This document shows, piece after piece, positions 53,645 to 61,809 of a stretch of DNA of 64,000 nt. The notes beneath the pieces were generated by a model that was not told where the DNA came from, searched no databases, and saw only the letters and a list, made by a program, of their open reading frames with translations. Origin of the DNA: an uncultured Clostridia bacterium (GTDB lineage Bacteria; Bacillota; Clostridia; Christensenellales; Borkfalkiaceae); assembly GCA_947588985.1 (NCBI GenBank), contig CANQBG010000001.1, forward strand, positions 143,973-207,972, given 5' to 3'. Made by a program: the position numbers and the translations under genes. Within the stretch, counting starts at the first letter, position 1. Every line of letters begins with the position of its first letter.

Positions 53645-56265
53645 GCGGGTTTGACCTCCTCGATGAGATAGCACTCGATGAAGTCTCCGATGCGGACCTC
53701 GTTGAAGCCCTCGATGGCACAGCCGCATTCGAGCCCCGCGGCGATCTCCTTCACCTCGTCTTTATAGTGTTTGAGCGTCTTGGCGTTGCCCTCGACGATC
53801 ATGATGTTGTCGCGGTAGATGCGGAGCTTGCCTCCGCGCATGAGCCTGCCCTCGACGACGAGGCATCCCGCGACGACGCCCACGCCCGAGACGTTGAAGG
53901 TCTGGCGGACCTCCGCCTTCCCGATGAGCGTCTCCTTATATTTGGGCGCGAGCATGCCCTTCATCATCGCCTCCATCTCGTCGAGAAGTTCGTAGATGAT
54001 GCGGTACATGCGGATCTCCACGCGGGCGCGCTCGGCCATCGTCTTGGCCTTGGCATCGGGGCGGACGTTGAAGCCGAGGATGAGCGCTTTGGAGGACTCT
54101 GCGAGCGAGACGTCGCTCTCGGTGATGGCGCCGGCCGCCGCGCGGATGACGCGCACCTTGACCTCCTCGTTGGAGAGTTTCTCCACGGAGGCACGGACGG
54201 CCTCGACGGAGCCCTGCACGTCTGCCTTGATGATGACGTTGAGATTCTTGGTCTCGCCCTCTTCGGCGGCCTTGAAGATATCCTCGAAGGAGAGCTTGGT
54301 GCGGTCCTGTACGAGGGACTCGCGCTGCTTGTTCTTGCGCTCCTCCTGCACTTTCTTCATGAGCGTCTGATCGACGGCGAAGATGGCGTCGCCCGCATTG
54401 GGGACGTCCTCGAGACCGAGGATGGAGACGGCCGTAGACGGCCCCGCTTCCTTGACGGTCTTGCCCTGATCGTCGATCATGGCGCGGACTCTTCCCATCG
54501 TCGTGCCCGAGATGAGGTTGTCGCCCGTGCGGAGGGTACCGTTCTGGACGAGCACGCTCGCCATCGGCCCCTTGCCCTTATCGAGCTTGGCCTCGATGAC
54601 GACGCCCTTCGCCTTCCTCGCGGGATTGGCGCGGAGTTCCTGCATTTCGGCCTGCAAGTAGATGCTCTCGAGCAGTTCGTCGATGCCCTCGCCCGTCTTG
54701 GCGGAGACGGGAACGACGATGACGTCGCCGCCCCATTCCTCGGGGACGAGGTTGTAGTTCATGAGCCCTTGCTTGACCTTATCGGGCGAGATGTTGGGTT
54801 TATCCATCTTGTTCATGGCGACGATGATGGGTACATCAGCCGCCTTGGCGTGGTCGATGGCCTCCACCGTCTGGGGCATAATGCCGTCGTCGGCGGCGAC
54901 GACGAGCACGACGATATCCGTGACCTGCGCGCCTCTCGCCCGCATGGCGGTGAAGGCGGCGTGGCCGGGCGTATCGATGAACGTGATCTTTCTGTCGCCG
55001 GGGAGGGAGACGGTGTAGGCGCCGATGCTCTGCGTGATGCCCCCCGCTTCGCCCTCGGTGACGTTGGTGCTCCGGATCTTATCGAGCAGCGACGTCTTGC
55101 CGTGATCGACGTGACCCATGACGGTGACGACGGGAGCGCGCACGACGAGGTTTTCCGCGTCGTCTGCGCCGTGTTCCTCGATGAGCACGTCCTCCGCCGT
55201 CTTTTCGGGCTTATATTCGAGGTCGATGCCCATCTCGAGCGCCATATAGGCCGCGCTCTCGTAGTCCACCGACTCGTTGACCGTTTTCATCACCCCTTCC
55301 TTGAAGAGGCGCTTGGTGATCTCCACGGCGGAGATGCCGAGCTTCTCGGAGAGCACCTTGATGGGAATTTCCTGCGTGGTGACGACGGCATGATCGATCT
55401 TGACGGTCTGCGTCTCCTTCCTCGCCTTCTTGCCGAAGCGGGCCTTGCGGTAGCCGCTCTCTTTATCGAAATCCCCGATGCTCGCGCCCTGTTGGCGTTG
55501 CAACGCGCGCTTATTGACAGGGCCGCGGGCCTTCTCGACGTACGTCTTTTCGAATTTCTTCGCCGGTTCTCTGCGCGGCGCGGGTACGGGTGCGGGCGCA
55601 GGACGGATCCCGGCGGGACGCGTCGAAGGCGTGCGGGGTGCGCCCGTCTGCGGACGGGGACCGGCGCCTGCCGGCCTCGGCTGGCCGGAAGGCTGGGTGC
55701 GGAGCGGAGGACGGCGATCTCCCTGCGGTTTGCCCGTGGGAGCGGTATAGGTGGGACGCGCGGGCCGATCGGGGCGCGTTTCCGGACGGAAGGTGCGCGT
55801 TTCCCCGGGCTTGCGCTCCGCGGACGCGGGACGCGGACGCTCGGGCGACGCGGGACGGCGCGGCTCGGATGCGGCAGACGGCGTTTCGGCCGACTTGCGC
55901 GGAGCAACGGGCTCCGGAGCCTTCTCCGCGATGGCCGCCTTGCGGGCGAGTTCGGCCTCCTTCAATGCCTCGAGCCTCACGGCTTCCTCGGCCGCACGCT
56001 TTGCTTCCTCCGCAAGACGGGCCTCCTCGGCTCTCTGCGCAGCCTCTTCGGCCGCGCGCTTTGCCTCCTCCGCGAGACGGGCTTCCTCCGCCTTCTGCGC
56101 CGCTTCCTCCTCCGCCTTGCGCTGCTGCGCGGCGGCCTCGAATTCCCCGAGACGCTTTAAGATCTCGTTGAGCTTGCGCTCGTTCGCGGAGATCGCGGCC
56201 TTGAGCGCGACCGTCTTCTCCTCCTTGGGAAGTGCGCCGAGTTTTTCGATCATATCATATGCCAT
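53641..56265 (-). CDS. infB: Translation initiation factor IF-2
   Basis: 874 residues. A long Ala/Glu/Lys/Arg- then Pro-rich N-terminus contains a tandem repeat encoded at 55981-56100. The IF-2N helix ([21 protein letters not shown]) precedes the GTPase: [14 protein letters not shown] (G1), [17 protein letters not shown] (G3), NKMDKPN (G4). Domains II-IV are complete. It brings initiator tRNA to the 30S subunit. Confidence 0.97.
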   Translation of the reverse strand: MAYDMIEKLGALPKEEKTVALKAAISANERKLNEILKRLGEFEAAAQQRKAEEEAAQKAEEARLAEEAKRAAEEAAQRAEEARLAEEAKRAAEEAVRLEALKEAELARKAAIAEKAPEPVAPRKSAETPSAASEPRRPASPERPRPASAERKPGETRTFRPETRPDRPARPTYTAPTGKPQGDRRPPLRTQPSGQPRPAGAGPRPQTGAPRTPSTRPAGIRPAPAPVPAPRREPAKKFEKTYVEKARGPVNKRALQRQQGASIGDFDKESGYRKARFGKKARKETQTVKIDHAVVTTQEIPIKVLSEKLGISAVEITKRLFKEGVMKTVNESVDYESAAYMALEMGIDLEYKPEKTAEDVLIEEHGADDAENLVVRAPVVTVMGHVDHGKTSLLDKIRSTNVTEGEAGGITQSIGAYTVSLPGDRKITFIDTPGHAAFTAMRARGAQVTDIVVLVVAADDGIMPQTVEAIDHAKAADVPIIVAMNKMDKPNISPDKVKQGLMNYNLVPEEWGGDVIVVPVSAKTGEGIDELLESIYLQAEMQELRANPARKAKGVVIEAKLDKGKGPMASVLVQNGTLRTGDNLISGTTMGRVRAMIDDQGKTVKEAGPSTAVSILGLEDVPNAGDAIFAVDQTLMKKVQEERKNKQRESLVQDRTKLSFEDIFKAAEEGETKNLNVIIKADVQGSVEAVRASVEKLSNEEVKVRVIRAAAGAITESDVSLAESSKALILGFNVRPDAKAKTMAERARVEIRMYRIIYELLDEMEAMMKGMLAPKYKETLIGKAEVRQTFNVSGVGVVAGCLVVEGRLMRGGKLRIYRDNIMIVEGNAKTLKHYKDEVKEIAAGLECGCAIEGFNEVRIGDFIECYLIEEVKPA

Positions 56266-56286
56266 GTACCGTACCCTCCTTGAGGC

Positions 56287-56583
56287 TCAACCCTCGATTC
56301 CCGCCGCCCTTAAGATGGCGCGGGCAAGATTTTCTTCCTGCATTGCGGCAAGCTTGCAATAGGCCTTCCCCGTGAGTTCTTCCAATCCGGACACCGTGAC
56401 GACGGGGCAGGAGAATTTCTTTGCAAGCCCTTCGATTTGTTTCTTTGTATTTTCGGACGCTCTCTCATCGGCGAGGAGCAGATACACCCTGCCGCGACAC
56501 GCCTCCGCGGCGTTTACGCCCAAAACCAGCTTCCTCGCCCTGCGCGCAAACCCGATGTAGGCTGAAAGTTTATTCCGTTCCAA
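56287..56583 (-). CDS. ylxQ: YlxQ-like L7Ae-family RNA-binding protein
   Basis: 98 residues. The L7Ae/L30e fold is suggested by YIGFARRARKLVLGVNAAE, VYLLLADERASENTKKQIEGL and a C-terminal hydrophobic helix. Found between ylxR and infB in most Firmicutes, it binds structured RNA. It overlaps ylxR by 14 bp. Confidence 0.92.
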   Translation of the reverse strand: MERNKLSAYIGFARRARKLVLGVNAAEACRGRVYLLLADERASENTKKQIEGLAKKFSCPVVTVSGLEELTGKAYCKLAAMQEENLARAILRAAGIEG

Positions 56584-56839
56584 GGAATTCCTCCTCGAGA
56601 CGCCTGTACACTTCCTCCTCGACGGGCGCGGAAAAGGCCTTGTTTAAGAGCTTTTTCTTGCCCAAAAGGCGTACGCACGCGGCATTGGGGCAGACGTATG
56701 CCCCGCGGCCGGCGAGTTTGCCCGCCCTGTCGAGGACGATGTCGCCAGACGGCGTCTTGACGACGCGGATGAGTTCGCGCTTGGGCTTTTCCGTCCGGCA
56801 GGCGATGCACGTCCTTACAGGCTGCTTCTTCGGCTCCAT
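56570..56839 (-). CDS. ylxR: YlxR/RnpM (DUF448) RNA-binding protein
   Basis: 89 residues. RTCIACRTEKPKRELIRVV and GRGAYVCPNAAC are the family signatures. In Bacillus RnpM modulates RNase P. Its start overlaps the nusA stop by 1 nt. Confidence 0.93.
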   Translation of the reverse strand: MEPKKQPVRTCIACRTEKPKRELIRVVKTPSGDIVLDRAGKLAGRGAYVCPNAACVRLLGKKKLLNKAFSAPVEEEVYRRLEEEFLGTE

Positions 56840-57939
56840 TATTCCTCCGCGCCCTCTCCCTCATCGGGGGATTCGAGGCCGAGGTCGAGCTTGGAGGCCG
56901 CCGATTCGCTCTTCACGTCGATCTTCCAACCCGTGAGACGGGCCGCGAGGCGGGCGTTCTGGCCGTTTCTGCCGATGGCGAGCGAGAGCTTTTCATCGGG
57001 CACGACGGCGACAGCCGACTTCTCCCCGAGCTGGGTGACGGAGACGACCGTGGCGGGCGAAAGCGCCTTGGCGATGAATTCGAGCGGATTTTCGCTCCAC
57101 AGAATGATGTCGATCTTCTCGCCGCCGAGCTCGGCTACGACGGCGTTGACGCGCGCGCCCTTGTTGCCGACGCATGCGCCCACGGCGTCTACGCGGGGAT
57201 CCGTGGAGGCGATGGCCATCTTGGTGCGCTGGCCGGGTTCGCGGGAGACGGATTTGATGACGACGGTGCCCGCCTTGATCTCGGGGACTTCCTCCTCGAA
57301 GAGCCGCTTTACGAGCCCGGGCGCAGAGCGGGAGACGAGCACTTGCGCGTTTCTGCCGCCGCTCCTCACCTTCTTGACGAACACTTTGAGGCGATCGCCC
57401 GTCTCATAGCGCTCGCCCGCGACCTGATCCTGCGGGAGCATGAGCCCTTCGATCTGACCCTTTCCGAGCTCAATGTAGACGTTGCGCATGTCCACTTTGC
57501 GGACGAGCCCGCTCATGAGCTCCCCTTCCTTATCGGAGAACTCGGAGAGCGTGTTGTCGCGCTCGGTCTCGTGGATCTTCTGCATGATGACCTGCTTGGC
57601 CGTCTGCGCCGCAATGCGCGAGAAATCCTTGGGGACAAATTCCTCGACGAGGTCGCCGCCCACTTTCGCGCTCTTTTTGATCTCGAGCGCGTCTTTGAGG
57701 TAGATCTCGCCGTCCCCGAGTTCTTCCACATCGTCATCGACGATATTGCGGTGCAAAAAGAAGCGAATGGTGTTCTTTTCGGGATCGAGGCGGACCTCAA
57801 CGCTGCCCGTCTCGCCGTACATCTGCTTCTTGTATGCGGAAGCGAGCGCACCCGCAAGCGCATCGATAAAAACCTCTTCGCTGATGCCGCGCTCCCGTTC
57901 CAAATCCGCAAGCGCCTCGAAAAATTCCTTCTTGACCAT
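56839..57939 (-). CDS. nusA: Transcription elongation/termination factor NusA
   Basis: 366 residues. Start ATG 57939 (MVKKEFFEAL) lies 8 nt after GGAG; an in-frame GTG at 57948 is too close to that site. The N-terminal polymerase-binding domain, S1 domain (GELMSGLVRKVDMRNVYIELG) and two KH domains (DAVGACVGNKGARVNAVVAELGG split as usual; SLAIGRNGQNARLAARLTGW) are present. It has no acidic repeats, as in other Firmicutes. Confidence 0.96.
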   Translation of the reverse strand: MVKKEFFEALADLERERGISEEVFIDALAGALASAYKKQMYGETGSVEVRLDPEKNTIRFFLHRNIVDDDVEELGDGEIYLKDALEIKKSAKVGGDLVEEFVPKDFSRIAAQTAKQVIMQKIHETERDNTLSEFSDKEGELMSGLVRKVDMRNVYIELGKGQIEGLMLPQDQVAGERYETGDRLKVFVKKVRSGGRNAQVLVSRSAPGLVKRLFEEEVPEIKAGTVVIKSVSREPGQRTKMAIASTDPRVDAVGACVGNKGARVNAVVAELGGEKIDIILWSENPLEFIAKALSPATVVSVTQLGEKSAVAVVPDEKLSLAIGRNGQNARLAARLTGWKIDVKSESAASKLDLGLESPDEGEGAEE

Positions 57940-57993
57940 GGTGATCACTCCTATTGATATTCTTACCGCGTTTCCGCGCCGTATGATTCCCGT

Positions 57994-58449
57994 TTATACT
58001 TCGATGAGCAGACAGACCTTTGCGCATTGCTCCTCGCGGAAGGTTTTCTGCCCCTCGTCCGTTTGGATCGTCACGCCCGCCTCGCCGTAGGAGACGAGCA
58101 CGCCCTCGTAATGCTTCTTCCCCTCGATGGGCGCATAGAGGCGCACCTCCACCTTCTCCCCGAGATGGCGGAGATAATCGGCCTCCCGCTTGAAGGGACG
58201 GTCGAGCCCCGGAGAGGAACAGTTGAGGGTGTACGGAGCGCCGAAGGTGGGATCGAGCTCATCGAGGGGGCCGTCGATCGCGCGGTGGAACTTCTCGCAA
58301 GTGATAAGGTCGAGCCCGCCCGCCTTGTCGATATAGATGGTGAGCGAGCGCGCGCCCGTGTTCCACTCGGCGTCTACGATCTCCACGCCGACCTCCTCTG
58401 CGATCGGCTCTAAAAATGCTATGATCTCACTGATCGGCTTTCCCTTCAT
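57994..58449 (-). CDS. rimP: Ribosome maturation factor RimP
   Basis: 151 residues from MKGKPISEIIAFLEPIAEE at 58449, preceded by GGGAGG. The N-terminal domain (VEIVDAEWNTGARSLTIYID) and SSPGLDRPFKREADY are conserved. Needed for 30S assembly. It starts the rimP-nusA-ylxR-ylxQ-infB run. Confidence 0.95.
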   Translation of the reverse strand: MKGKPISEIIAFLEPIAEEVGVEIVDAEWNTGARSLTIYIDKAGGLDLITCEKFHRAIDGPLDELDPTFGAPYTLNCSSPGLDRPFKREADYLRHLGEKVEVRLYAPIEGKKHYEGVLVSYGEAGVTIQTDEGQKTFREEQCAKVCLLIEV

Positions 58450-58470
58450 ACATCCTCCCGGGGATAATAC

Positions 58471-58498
58471 AAGAAATGAGAGCGGAAGCCCGCTCTCA
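58471..58498 (-). terminator. Leader attenuator/terminator-like hairpin before rimP-nusA
   Basis: A 9-bp stem TGAGAGCGG / CCGCTCTCA with loop GCTT is followed by TTTCTT on the minus strand. It lies between the promoter at 58527-58555 and rimP, so transcripts must pass it. Confidence 0.6.
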
Positions 58499-58526
58499 AT
58501 CATCGTTTCCTTGATTAAGCATTCTT

Positions 58527-58555
58527 ATTTTACCACATGCCGCAAAAAAATGCAA
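58527..58555 (-). promoter_or_regulatory. Promoter of the rimP-nusA-infB operon
   Basis: On the minus strand, -35 TTGCAT (58550-58555) and -10 TAAAAT (58527-58532) with a 17-bp spacer and TG three bases upstream of the -10. The start is near 58520, giving a leader of about 70 nt. Confidence 0.7.
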
Positions 58556-58640
58556 GCGTTTCGCGAGGATTTTTCAGAGCTTTTTGAGACTTTTTTCTCC
58601 CGATCCCCCGCTTTTTCACGCGCCGGGAAGCGCCGCACGC

Positions 58641-60143
58641 TCAACAGTCGGGCAGATGCCCGAGCCGCCGCACGAGCTCGATGAAGATCTTGGCCGTGAC
58701 AAACGCATCCTCGAAGGCGCGGTGATGCTCGAAATCGAAGCCGAAATATTTTGCTACCGTATCGAGCTTGTGGTTTTTGAGCTCCTTGAGCATGTTCTGC
58801 GCGATGAGCAGCGTATCGTGTTGGCGCTGGTCGAAGCGGTAGCCCTCGGCCTCGCCGTAGTATTTGATGAGGCGGCAATCGAACTGCGTGTTGTGAGCGA
58901 CGAGCCGGCAACCGTAGGCAAATTTATAAAAATCCGCGATGACGGGGCCGATCTCGGGCGCGCCGACGAGCATCTCATCGGTGATGTGGGTGATCTCGAC
59001 GATCTCGGGAGGGACGCGGACGGGACAGGCCACGAAGGTGGAAAAGCGTTCGGTGATGTGGCCGTTTTCGATCTTGACGGCCCCCACTTCGATGATCTTA
59101 TCCATCACGCCGCCCAAGGAGAGGCCCGTCGTCTCGAGGTCGAATACGACGAATTTCTCCCGTTTGAAGTCCTCGGGAAGGGCGTCCCGCTCGAAAAAGC
59201 CCTCCTGCACGAGATCGGTCTCGGGCACGGGGAATACCGCACGGTAGCGGGAGGGAACGGGGCGGGACGGGCGCTGTTCGGGCACAAACCCGTTGGGCGG
59301 GGCGGCGCGGTCTATGGTCTTTGCGCGGAAGGAGAGGTTGCCGTTGTAGAGCTCATAGTCCCCCGTGAGGCAGACCTGCATGCCCTGCCGCAGATCGCGG
59401 ACCTTCTCCACCGTCGCCTTCTTGCTGAAATATGAGGCGCGCATGGCGCCCGTTCCGTCGCTCACCGTGAGGGAGAAATAGGGCTTCCCCGCCTTGGTGG
59501 TGCGCTCTTCGATGTGGGTGATCGCCCCGCAGATGCAGACGTCCTGCGTCTCCTTAGTGAGGTCGGAGATGTAGATGGCCTGCGCGGGGCTTGCGCCGTC
59601 GATCGCCGCATAATCGGCAATCTTAAAATAGCGCGGGCCAAAGACGATCTCCTCGGGCGGGATGTCGCGCACGATCTCCCCCATCGCCGTTTGCCGATAG
59701 ACGAGTTCCCCCGTCCATACGCCGCAATACCCGCGCATGAGCGCTTGAGCGACGGCGTCGACGAGCCCCTCTCCGCGGCTCCCGAGATCCCCTTCTCCCG
59801 TGACAATGGAAAATCTGCCGCCGCCCTCAAAGACGGTGACGGCCACGTCCTCCGGCTCCACAAACGCCGCGAGCGAGGGCGATTCCCGCTTGAGGATCTC
59901 CAAGACGGCGAGGCGGACGGCCTCCTCCGAGGGGATCGACTTCATGAGCCGCACGGAGGACTTCAGCCCCTCCGCATAGCGTTTTGTCACCTCCTCCGCA
60001 TAGGAGAGATCCTCCGGAGTATAGTTGACGTCGGTGACGAGATAAAAGACGGCCTCCCCGCGCTCGACGACGATCTTGCGGAGCACGGCGCGCACGAGGC
60101 CGGCAGACTTTCTGATTTCCTGTAAATATTCCTTGCTTCTCAT
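58641..60143 (-). CDS. PolC-derived protein: N-terminal, OB and 3'-5' exonuclease domains without polymerase
   Basis: 500 residues at the polC locus (between ispG and rimP, as in many Clostridia). Residues about 1-210 resemble the PolC N-terminal region; about 213-293 is an OB fold (VCICGAITHIEERTTKAGKP to GDYELYNGNLSFRAKTID). About 325-490 is a DEDDh exonuclease: VVFDLETTGL, VAHNTQFDCRLI, ELKNHKLDTVAKYFGFD and HHRAFEDAFVTAK. The PHP domain that normally surrounds the exonuclease and the whole C-terminal polymerase (about 900 residues in full PolC) are absent, and only about 190 non-coding bases follow. Probably a proofreading or repair exonuclease. Confidence 0.85.
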   Translation of the reverse strand: MRSKEYLQEIRKSAGLVRAVLRKIVVERGEAVFYLVTDVNYTPEDLSYAEEVTKRYAEGLKSSVRLMKSIPSEEAVRLAVLEILKRESPSLAAFVEPEDVAVTVFEGGGRFSIVTGEGDLGSRGEGLVDAVAQALMRGYCGVWTGELVYRQTAMGEIVRDIPPEEIVFGPRYFKIADYAAIDGASPAQAIYISDLTKETQDVCICGAITHIEERTTKAGKPYFSLTVSDGTGAMRASYFSKKATVEKVRDLRQGMQVCLTGDYELYNGNLSFRAKTIDRAAPPNGFVPEQRPSRPVPSRYRAVFPVPETDLVQEGFFERDALPEDFKREKFVVFDLETTGLSLGGVMDKIIEVGAVKIENGHITERFSTFVACPVRVPPEIVEITHITDEMLVGAPEIGPVIADFYKFAYGCRLVAHNTQFDCRLIKYYGEAEGYRFDQRQHDTLLIAQNMLKELKNHKLDTVAKYFGFDFEHHRAFEDAFVTAKIFIELVRRLGHLPDC

Positions 60144-60170
60144 CGTGTGTTTCTTCCGTTCGATAAAAAT

Positions 60171-61217
60171 TTATTTGCGGTCCATAGAGGACAAGAGTTG
60201 CTCCAATTTTTCGAAAAAGACGGACTCCGCTTCCTGCACGGGGACGCGGAGACGCTCCTCCCCGCAGAAGATGAGGCATGCCTCTCTTCCGCCCGCGATG
60301 CCGAGGTCGGCGTCCTTCGCCTCGCCGGGGCCGTTGACGACGCACCCCATCACGGCGACTTTCAGCCTTTTCTTTATGCCCTTCACCCGATCTTGTACCC
60401 GCATGGCGAGGCCCATGCAGTCGTATTCGCACCGCCCGCAGGTGGGACAGGAGACGACTTCGACGTAGTCCTTTTCGAGGCCGCACGCGCGCAGAATTTC
60501 GTGCGCCGCCTCCACTTCCTCCACGGGGTCGGCCGTGAGCGAGACGCGGATGGTATCCCCGATCCCCCGCAGAAGAAGCGCGCCGATCCCCACGCTGCTC
60601 TTCACGAGCCCGGCCCTTCCGCCGCCCGCCTCCGTCACCCCGAGATGCAGGGGGTAGGGCGTGCGCTGCGCCAACAGGGTATAGGCGTCTACCGTCATTG
60701 TTACATCGGAGGCCTTGACGGAGACGACGAGATCGACGCCCCGCTTTTCGAGGACGCGGACGTTTTCGAGCGCGCTCTCCACGAGGGCCTCCGCGCTCCT
60801 GCCGTATTTCTCGAGCGCCCACGGCGCGATACTGCCCGTGTTCGCCCCCACGCGGACGGGGATTTTATGCGCCCGCACGCAGTCCGCCACGAGATCGAGC
60901 TCCCGCTCTCCGCCGATGTTGCCGGGATTGACGCGCAGTTTATCCGCCCCCGCCTCCGCGGAGAGCACGGCGAGACGGGCCGAAAAATGGATATCCGCCA
61001 CGAGGGGGATATGGATGTTCTCTTTCACGCGGGTGATGGCGCGGGCGTCGGCCTCATCGAGGACGGCGACGCGCACGATCTCGCACCCCGCCTCTTCGAG
61101 GCGCAGAATTTGAGCGACGCTTGCTTCCACGTCGCTCGTCTTTTCCGTCGTCATGCTCTGCACATAGACGTGGCCGTCTCCAAAAGACGCCCCGCCCACA
61201 AGGACCTTCTTTTTCAC
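60171..61217 (-). CDS. ispG: 4-Hydroxy-3-methylbut-2-enyl-diphosphate synthase
   Basis: 348 residues; GTG start at 61217 overlapping the nrdR stop (GTGA). Isoprenoid MEP-pathway iron-sulphur enzyme. The cluster cysteines are in SCPTCGRCEYD and MGCVVNGPGEA; YVQSMTTEKTSDV and ADIHFSARLA are conserved. The position upstream of polC is usual for Clostridia. Confidence 0.96.
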   Translation of the reverse strand: MKKKVLVGGASFGDGHVYVQSMTTEKTSDVEASVAQILRLEEAGCEIVRVAVLDEADARAITRVKENIHIPLVADIHFSARLAVLSAEAGADKLRVNPGNIGGERELDLVADCVRAHKIPVRVGANTGSIAPWALEKYGRSAEALVESALENVRVLEKRGVDLVVSVKASDVTMTVDAYTLLAQRTPYPLHLGVTEAGGGRAGLVKSSVGIGALLLRGIGDTIRVSLTADPVEEVEAAHEILRACGLEKDYVEVVSCPTCGRCEYDCMGLAMRVQDRVKGIKKRLKVAVMGCVVNGPGEAKDADLGIAGGREACLIFCGEERLRVPVQEAESVFFEKLEQLLSSMDRK

Positions 61218-61684
61218 TTCTTATCCGTTTCCTTTTTTTCCATCATCCGCTGCAGTTCGGACATGAAGGAGGAGATATCCTTGAAGGAACGGTAGACGGA
61301 GGCGTAGCGGACGTAGGCCACTTCGTCGAGCTCTTTGAGCCCCTCCATCACCATCTCCCCGATCTGCTTGGAGGAGATCTCCTGCGCCATGGAGTTATAG
61401 ATCTTCTTGGTGATCTCCGCCGCCAAGCCGTCGATCTTTTCAATGGGGACCGGCCGCTTTTCACAGGCCTTGATGATGCCGCCCCGGACCTTTCCTACGT
61501 CGTAGGCCTGCCGCGTCCCGTCCGCCTTCACGACGAGGATGGGCGCAACTTCGATGGTCTCGTACGTCGTAAACCGTCTGCCGCAACCGATACATTCCCT
61601 GCGGCGGCGAATGGTTCTGTCGTCGTCTGCGGAACGGGAATCGATGACCTTGCTCTCGGTGCAATCACAGTATAAACAGCGCAT
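61214..61684 (-). CDS. nrdR: Transcriptional repressor NrdR
   Basis: 156 residues from MRCLYCDCTESKVIDSR at 61684. The zinc ribbon (CLYC...CIGCGRRFTTYE) and ATP-cone (VKADGTRQAYDVGKVRGGI) are typical. It represses ribonucleotide reductase genes, none of which is in the window. It heads the nrdR-ispG-PolC-like unit. Confidence 0.96.
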   Translation of the reverse strand: MRCLYCDCTESKVIDSRSADDDRTIRRRRECIGCGRRFTTYETIEVAPILVVKADGTRQAYDVGKVRGGIIKACEKRPVPIEKIDGLAAEITKKIYNSMAQEISSKQIGEMVMEGLKELDEVAYVRYASVYRSFKDISSFMSELQRMMEKKETDKK

Positions 61685-61711
61685 ATGCTCCCTCTTCGGA
61701 CATTTTCTTTG

Positions 61712-61740
61712 AGTATACCACAAAATACGGGATTTGTAAA
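61712..61740 (-). promoter_or_regulatory. Promoter of nrdR-ispG
   Basis: On the minus strand, -35 TTTACA (61735-61740) and -10 TATACT (61712-61717) with a 17-bp spacer. The start is near 61705, 20 nt before the GTG-free ATG at 61684, with GGGAG as ribosome site. Confidence 0.75.
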
Positions 61741-61745
61741 GGATT

Positions 61746-61764
61746 TTTCCGCAAGTTGCGGAAA
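61746..61764. promoter_or_regulatory. Perfect 19-bp palindrome upstream of the nrdR promoter
   Basis: TTTCCGCAAGTTGCGGAAA has 9-bp arms around one base and ends 6 bp upstream of the -35. It does not match the known NrdR box. It could be an operator or a weak hairpin. Confidence 0.5.
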
Positions 61765-61772
61765 GCATTGCA

Positions 61773-61796
61773 AAAGGCCCTCCGAAGAGGGCCTTT
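61773..61796 (-). terminator. Terminator of the GH43 gene
   Basis: A perfect 10-bp stem AAAGGCCCTC / GAGGGCCTTT (61773-61782 with 61787-61796) has a 4-nt loop and lies 14 nt after the GH43 stop. The U-rich tail is short. Confidence 0.75.
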
Positions 61797-61809
61797 GGAA
61801 AAAGTTCGA

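Noticed and set aside
53767..56160. Plus-strand open frame of 797 codons opposite infB
   Set aside because: It mirrors infB codons in GC-rich DNA, has no ribosome site or recognisable domain, and its composition follows the repeats of the true gene.
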